Assembly: GCA_937974275.1 (NCBI GenBank)
Contig: CALJIF010000097.1
Location: 1 to 46,710 of the forward strand
DNA length: 46,710 nt
Reading direction: 5' to 3'
Origin: an uncultured Flavobacteriales bacterium
GTDB lineage: Bacteria > Bacteroidota > Bacteroidia > Palsa-965
Shown here in pieces: positions 42,698-46,710 of the stretch; the first letter of the stretch is position 1; each line of letters starts with the position of its first letter. The notes under the pieces were generated by a model. That model saw only the letters and a list, made by a program, of their open reading frames with translations, was not told the origin of the DNA and searched no databases. The position numbers and the translations under genes are program-made.

Positions 42698-45238
42698 ATG
42701 CGTTTTCTCAGAACGTGTTTCGTAATTGTACTGGCTATTGTTTCATGTACACATGAACCTCGCGGCAGTCGGCTGTCTTTATCGCCTCGCGTCGATAGTA
42801 TTATGAACGATACTACACCGCTGCATGTGTTGGCCGACTCTATGCGCGTAATGATACGTGAATCAGAAAGTGATACGCAGGCGCTGCAATATTTGATCCG
42901 AATGACAGAGTATATGCCGGCGCACGTAATTCGTCCGTTTGCCGAAGATGTCAACCGCCTCACTAAAGAATTGAACTGTACGTCGTGTCAACCTGATGCG
43001 CTTTGCAAGATGGGCATCGCACTATTTAAAAAGCAGCTATACGATAGCGCAGCAATTTTCTTTCGTCGCTCATTGAGTCTTGCACAACAACAAAAGAATG
43101 GTAGCATGGAAGCCCAGGCTTTAGCGTGGTTGGGCGATTATTACAGGCTAACGTATCGTTTCGATTCCTGCGTGTACTTCAGTCAGAAGGCTGCTGATGT
43201 GGCCATACAAAACAAAGACTATTCGCGCGCATCACACGGTTTAACATTCGTAGGTGATATTTATCGCGTACAAGGCATTACCGATACCGCACGCATGTAT
43301 TATGCACAAGCCATGGAATACGCCATAAAAGCGAATGATCCGTTCCGTAAAAGTTTTATCCTCACGAATGTTGCAGAAACGTATCGTTCACAAACGAAAT
43401 TCGATTCAGCATCTATCTTTTTAGACAGCGCCTATCATATTGCTGCTCCGCTTCGCGACTACGTACGCTTGGGATTCATTCTCACCAATATGGGTGACGT
43501 AAGCCGAATGACGGGCGACCAACAGAAAGCCACCATATATTACAACGACGCCATTCATGCTGCGAAAAAGGGCGGCGATTTGCGACGGGAAGCATTTGCA
43601 TATTAAGATCTTGCTGAAATTCGGGACGTTTTAGGTGATACAGCAGCGGCGCTACGGGAAGCCAGCAAAGCCAATGCTATTGCTATACGGATTAACGAAA
43701 AATCGCTTTATCATGCAACATTAAGTTCCATCGGTCAGGTCTATGCGCAGCAACGAAAATATGCTTTAGCCGATTCGTGTTATCGACTTGCCATAGAGCG
43801 ATGTCGGGAAAGTAACAACCAATTACGTTTGGTGGTGAATTTATGCGCACTGGCCGAGTTGGAAATGCAGCAAAATCGCCTGGATAGTGCCATAGGAATA
43901 GCACAAGAAGCCCTAGCAGTAGCACTTGAGATTGAGGATGGTAACGAAATAGCAGATGCTTATCGGATTATGGGAAGGTCTTATCATTTAAAAAAAGATT
44001 ATTCTAGTGCAGAGAAGTATCTTTTAACAGCACGAGATTCTGCGCATAGCTATGGTATCGCCTGGTTGATGATCAGTGCCGAACAATTCCTGTCCGAAAC
44101 GTATGCGGCACAGAAGAATTTTGAGAAAGCCTATAAAGCAGAAACCTCCTGGCGAAAACTTAGAGATAGTGTTTCGGGTAACGAGCAAGTGCGACGTGTG
44201 GCGCAAGCTGAATATGCCGGTAAAGAGGCCGCGTTGAAAGCAGAGCAGCTTAGCAAAGAAATGATTGCTCGGGCGGAAAAAGCAAAGAAGGAAGAGGAGT
44301 TGAAACGACAAAGAGCCATAACAACCGGTGTTGCCGGTGGAGGACTGGTACTGGTTATCCTATTGTTAGTGGCGTATCGGGCGTACCGGAATAAGGTCCA
44401 TTCAGAAAAAATAATTGCGCAACAAAAGCAAGAAGTAGAAACGCAAAAAGTGCTATTGGAAGAACGCAACAAGGAAGTGATGGATTCTATAACCTATGCG
44501 AAACGATTGCAAGAGGCCATACTGATGCAACCGCAGGTTATTGAAGAAGCTTTGGGCGAGTCGTTTATTTATTACGTGCCGAAAGATGTGGTAGCAGGTG
44601 ATTTTTATTGGTTCGCCGAAACAGATGCATTTTACTTCCTTGCCGCTGCAGATTGCACAGGACATGGAGTTCCGGGTGCTATGGTGAGTGTGGTTTGTTC
44701 TAATGCTTTAAATCGTGCCGTATTGGAACAAGGTTTAACTGCGCCCGGTGCAATTTTAGATCGCGTGCGCCATTTGGTGATCGCTACGTTCGAGCGCAGT
44801 GCCGATATGGTGCGTGATGGAATGGATATTGTTTTGGTAGCATTTCCTAAACAGTTTGTGCCAGGACAACGTGAAGTTACTTTTGCCGGCGCGAATCGCC
44901 CTTTGTGGTTAGTAAGAAACGGAACACTGGAAGAGTTTAAAGGCGATAAGCAGCCGGTGGGCAATAGTGAACACCAACAAGCATTTAATACGTTGAGTAT
45001 TTCCGTGAAGCAGGGAGATATGTTGTATTTAACTACCGATGGATTTGCGGATCAGTTCGGTGGTGACACCGGGAAGAAGTATAAAACAGCGCAGTTAAAA
45101 GAAAAGCTAATCGCGATTAGTAAAAACGCTGCAATACAGCAACAGCGAGAATTACAAGATATCTTCAATAGCTGGAAAGGCAACTACGAACAACTGGACG
45201 ATGTTACGATAATTGGTGTCAGGGTAGAACGGGGGTAA
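42698..45238 (+). pseudogene. TPR-SpoIIE (PP2C-type) phosphatase lipoprotein gene interrupted by one in-frame TAA
   Basis: One reading frame of about 846 codons. An N-terminal lipoprotein signal (VLAIVSC, Cys17) leads into about eight TPR units, one membrane helix (GVAGGGLVLVILLLVAYRAY), a coiled coil and a C-terminal SpoIIE/PP2C domain. Its metal-site motifs are intact: DVVAGDFYW, AADCTGHGVPGAMVS, TTDGFADQF and LDDVTIIGV. Such proteins are sensory Ser/Thr phosphatases in Bacteroidota. The frame is broken only by TAA at 43604-43606, inside helix A of a TPR (REAFAY-stop-DLAEI). Downstream codons show no other damage. Translated separately, the parts are 302 residues (42698-43606) and up to 469 residues (restart near TTG 43829). 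It could be a recent nonsense mutation, a sequencing error or readthrough. Confidence 0.85.
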
Positions 45239-45245
45239 AGAGTGG

Positions 45246-45301
45246 GTGAGGTGGTGAAGTGGTGCGTTGGTGCGATGGTGTGGTAGTGCGATGGTGTGTT
45301 G
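45246..45301. repeat. Degenerate 8-bp minisatellite, copy 2 (7 units)
   Basis: Seven octamers of the same GTGNGNTR type as at 42479, starting 8 nt after the phosphatase stop and in the same orientation. The 26-bp hairpin units follow. Confidence 0.85.
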
Positions 45302-45308
45302 GTTTTCC

Positions 45309-45414
45309 CGTTGATTGAGCGGCGCCGTTGTTTCCGTTGATTGAGCGGAGTCAAAGCTACCTTTGATTGAGCGGAGTTGCAACCCACGGTGATTGAGCGG
45401 AGTCGAAATCAACG
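45309..45414. repeat. Four 26-bp-period hairpin units, array 1
   Basis: Units begin at 45309, 45335, 45361 and 45387, exactly 26 bp apart, with core TTGATTGAGCGGAG (first unit GAGCGGCG). Only the last unit keeps the 3' arm AATCAACG. The tail GCAGCTTGATGGCCTC (45416-45431) follows and matches the tail at 42637 in 14 of 16 positions. Confidence 0.85.
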
Positions 45415-45436
45415 TGCAGCTTGATGGCCTCAAATT

Positions 45437-45727
45437 TTACATTCCCAGCGTGGTAATTCCGCGCAGTTCTTTTTTAATGGAACGCCGCTCTTCTTCCAGA
45501 TCATAATCATTCTGCAGCCCTAACCAAAACTTAGGACTGTTACCAAAGTACTTCGACAGGCGTAAAGCGGTATCGGCACTAATGCGTCGATTTCCTTTAA
45601 TGATTTCCGAAATACGTGTTTGTGGAATTCCGATGTCGTGAGACAAGCGGTATGCACTAATTCCCAATGGCTGAAGAAATTCAGCTTTCAGCACTTCGCC
45701 CGGATGTATATTTTTTAGTTTGCTCAT
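45437..45727 (-). CDS. higA: HigA antitoxin (XRE-family, HigBA module)
   Basis: A 96-residue DNA-binding antitoxin. The start MSKLKNIHPGEVLKAEFLQP, the helix-turn-helix (SAYRLSHDIGIPQTRISEII, KGNRRISADTALRLSKYFG) and the end FWLGLQNDYDLE are classic for HigA. It neutralises HigB and represses the operon. The start is ATG 45727, 4 nt after the toxin stop; the longer frame to 45811 overlaps the toxin gene and is rejected. Its 3' end abuts the repeat array. Confidence 0.93.
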   Translation of the reverse strand: MSKLKNIHPGEVLKAEFLQPLGISAYRLSHDIGIPQTRISEIIKGNRRISADTALRLSKYFGNSPKFWLGLQNDYDLEEERRSIKKELRGITTLGM

Positions 45728-45731
45728 CGCG

Positions 45732-46013
45732 TTAATGATAATCCACCAATTGCACTTCTTCTGCGTTTCCGTTTGACCAAATAAACGTGATTCGAAACTG
45801 ATCGTTGACACGAATGGAATAGAAGTCTTTCAAGTTGCCTTGAAGTTTTTCCAAACGATTAGCCGGAGGAATACGGAGGTCGTTTAAGTCCTGAGAGCTG
45901 TTAATCATTCTCAGCTTTCTTCGCGCAGCCTCCTGAACGTGCAGTGAAAAGCCTTTCACCCGTTCACCGGCCCAAATTGCCCGAGTGCGTTTATCGCCAA
46001 AAGAACTTATCAT
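45732..46013 (-). CDS. higB: HigB toxin (RelE/ParE-type mRNA interferase)
   Basis: A 93-residue toxin. The start MISSFGDKRTRAIWAG, the central RLEKLQGNLKDFYSIRVNDQFRI and the end EVQLVDYH match HigB proteins, which cut mRNA on the ribosome. Length is full and the basic/aromatic residues are intact, so it is probably active. Toxin-before-antitoxin order is the HigBA rule. Two inverted repeats and a promoter lie just upstream. Confidence 0.93.
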   Translation of the reverse strand: MISSFGDKRTRAIWAGERVKGFSLHVQEAARRKLRMINSSQDLNDLRIPPANRLEKLQGNLKDFYSIRVNDQFRITFIWSNGNAEEVQLVDYH

Positions 46014-46068
46014 AGTAACGTGTTGCGTTACTTACGCCAAACGTAAGCAATTTTAAGCTGAACTGCAA
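46014..46068 (-). promoter_or_regulatory. higBA promoter with two inverted-repeat operators
   Basis: Minus strand: TTG (46068-46066), a 20-nt spacer and a perfect TACGTTTG (46045-46038). Inverted repeat CTTACG-CCAAA-CGTAAG (46031-46047) covers the -7 box. A second, AGTAACG-TGTTG-CGTTACT (46014-46032), lies between the box and the higB ATG. Both fit binding sites for HigA autorepression. Confidence 0.7.
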
Positions 46069-46136
46069 GGCTATGGTGATTTTTAAATAAGAGTCGAACG
46101 TAATTAACTCCGGAGTAGTAGTGCGTTTGTGTTTTC

Positions 46137-46345
46137 GAAATTTAACCGCGGAGGGCGCCACGGGCTTCGCATGAAAAATCCTTTGTGTCTTGGTGCCTTT
46201 GTGACCTCGTCCATTTAACAGCAAGGTTTCCGGTGTGTTTTAACCGCAGAGCCCGCAGGGTTGACACAGAGGTCGCGGAGAGCTTCGTATGAAAATCCTT
46301 TGTGACGCTTCGTGTCGTGGTGCCTTGGTGGCCTCGTCTATTCTA
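46137..46345. repeat. Two diverged copies of an extragenic repeat of about 80-100 bp
   Basis: Copy 1 (about 46137-46218) and copy 2 (about 46239-46345) share TTAACCGC[GA]GAG at the start, CTTCGYATGAAAA and TCCTTTGTG in the middle, and TGCCTTKGTGRCCTCGTC at the end. The interval 46014-46710 contains no convincing intact gene. It holds the higBA operator, this repeat, a hairpin, the second 26-bp array and a gene remnant. Confidence 0.7.
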
Positions 46346-46352
46346 ACCGCAG

Positions 46353-46411
46353 TCTCCGTGGGAGTCTTTCAGACTAAAGGACTCCTGCGGTCTGAAAGAC
46401 TCCCTCGGAGA
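46353..46411. repeat. Long extragenic hairpin (22-bp stem)
   Basis: 46353-46374 pairs with 46390-46411: 15 perfect pairs, one T:T mismatch, then 6 more, with a 15-nt loop. It is not followed by a T-run, so it is a REP-like palindrome rather than a terminator. Confidence 0.8.
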
Positions 46412-46460
46412 AAGTGCGCGAAGGATATTCAGAGAGCGCAAAAGGGCTCCGCTCAACCAG

Positions 46461-46565
46461 TGTTGATTGAGCGGAGTCGGTATTCCCGTTGATTGAGCGG
46501 AGCCGATGCTACCGTTGATTGAGCGGAGCCGATGCTACCGTTGATTGAGCGGAGCCGAAATCAAC
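46461..46565. repeat. Four 26-bp-period hairpin units, array 2
   Basis: Units begin at 46461, 46487, 46513 and 46539 (26-bp period). Units 2 and 3 are identical over 26 bp. The last keeps the 3' arm AATCAAC and is followed by TGCAGCTT, as in the other two loci. A partial inverted core (GCTCCGCTCAACC, 46446-46458) precedes it. Confidence 0.85.
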
Positions 46566-46708
46566 ATGCAGCTTCCATAGGAACAAACTCACTCGCCACG
46601 ATCACCACATCATTGTGCTTCACGCCGTTCTTGTCATGCCGGTTGCTGGTGATTAGGATCCTGACCTAAGTTTCCTAAAATCTGAACATTGTTACGAACT
46701 GAATTCAT
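46561..46708 (-). pseudogene. Possible internally deleted ssb (single-stranded DNA-binding protein) remnant
   Basis: The minus strand from ATG 46708 reads MNSVRNNVQILGNLGQDP, very like the start of bacterial SSB, then runs to a stop within 7 codons. In another frame, immediately downstream, NRHDKNGVKHNDVVIVASEF resembles the end of the SSB OB-fold (DKNGVKR...VV..EF). It ends at TGA 46563-46561 inside the repeat tail. About 70 codons of the OB domain seem missing. The identification rests on recalled patterns and short segments only. Confidence 0.5.
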
Positions 46709-46710
46709 AA

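Noticed and set aside
43604..43606. Genome-wide reassignment of TAA, or selenocysteine/pyrrolysine recoding
   Set aside because: Many genes here end normally in TAA (atpE, atpG, higB), and the special amino acids use TGA or TAG.
45184..45433. Minus-strand frames over the second composite repeat
   Set aside because: The period-8 and period-26 repeats are not codon multiples, and the frames overlap the phosphatase 3' end; no coding signature.
45728..45811. N-terminal extension of HigA
   Set aside because: It overlaps the higB 3' end out of frame. MSKLKNIHPGEVL is the family start.
45991..46224. 77-residue minus-strand frame beginning MLLNGRGHKGTKTQR
   Set aside because: It overlaps the higBA operator and the extragenic repeat. 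The GHKGTKTQR peptide is a translation of that repeat, not a conserved protein.
46289..46492. 67-residue plus-strand frame
   Set aside because: It runs through repeat copy 2, the long hairpin and the 26-bp array; composition reflects repeats only.
45309..46565. 26-bp arrays as a CRISPR
   Set aside because: The variable part is only about 9 nt, units are too few, and no cas genes or typical repeat lengths are present.

Overview
The window comes from a member of the Bacteroidota, most likely a Flavobacteriales-type lineage. The evidence is a PorW/SprE-type type IX secretion lipoprotein, a split ATP synthase locus (a, c, b, delta, alpha and gamma here; no beta or epsilon), an Omp28-like lipoprotein, a DUF2807 protein, many short-signal beta-barrel proteins, and promoters of the Bacteroidota form TTG-N(17-23)-TAnnTTTG instead of the sigma70 form. 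Start regions are A-rich and mostly lack Shine-Dalgarno sequences. Coding density is high until about 42.4 kb. The last 4 kb is an accessory, repeat-rich stretch.

Layout. 0-9 kb: envelope proteins (beta-barrel, thioredoxin-fold lipoprotein, CapA-like enzyme, MltD), then a leftward run of biotin-carrier protein, Mn-type superoxide dismutase with a Tat-like signal, TatA and GatA. 9-15 kb: an M1 peptidase lipoprotein, RNase HI, a tandem pair of paralogous membrane proteins with a shared C-terminal motif, a Y1/HUH (IS200/RAYT-like) transposase with REP-like palindromes, and a beta-barrel protein. 15-21 kb: a leftward SPFH / retropepsin-like protease / RimK / AstE-AspA-like operon, an FAD oxidoreductase, and an antiquitin-type aldehyde dehydrogenase. 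21-25 kb: leftward dxr, rseP and a family of unknown function. 24.5-29 kb: a membrane-anchored M23 peptidase divergent from porW/sprE and a bactofilin, then atpZ, an unknown exported protein and a DUF6168-like membrane protein. 30-35 kb: atpBEFHAG with hairpins after atpE, between atpA and atpG, and after atpG. 35-42.4 kb: YitT and a leftward envelope-lipid cluster (GT39-like transferase, GpsA, PagL-like deacylase, DUF2807 lipoprotein, large membrane protein).

42.4-46.7 kb: a TPR-SpoIIE phosphatase gene interrupted by a single in-frame TAA. It is bracketed by two copies of a composite repeat made of a degenerate 8-bp minisatellite, 26-bp-period hairpin units and a shared tail. Beyond it lie a higBA toxin-antitoxin module with a clear promoter/operator, further extragenic repeats, a strong 22-bp hairpin and what looks like an internally deleted ssb remnant at the right edge.

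Two general points affect gene starts. Several genes have a TAnnTTTG -7 box only 4-6 nt before the ATG, which implies leaderless transcripts and was used to choose starts (for example CapA at 2113, dxr at 24457, GT39 at 42448). The most unusual material is the repeat system at 42.4-46.7 kb, whose inverted copies show a compensatory base-pair change. No complete new defence or biosynthetic system was recognised.
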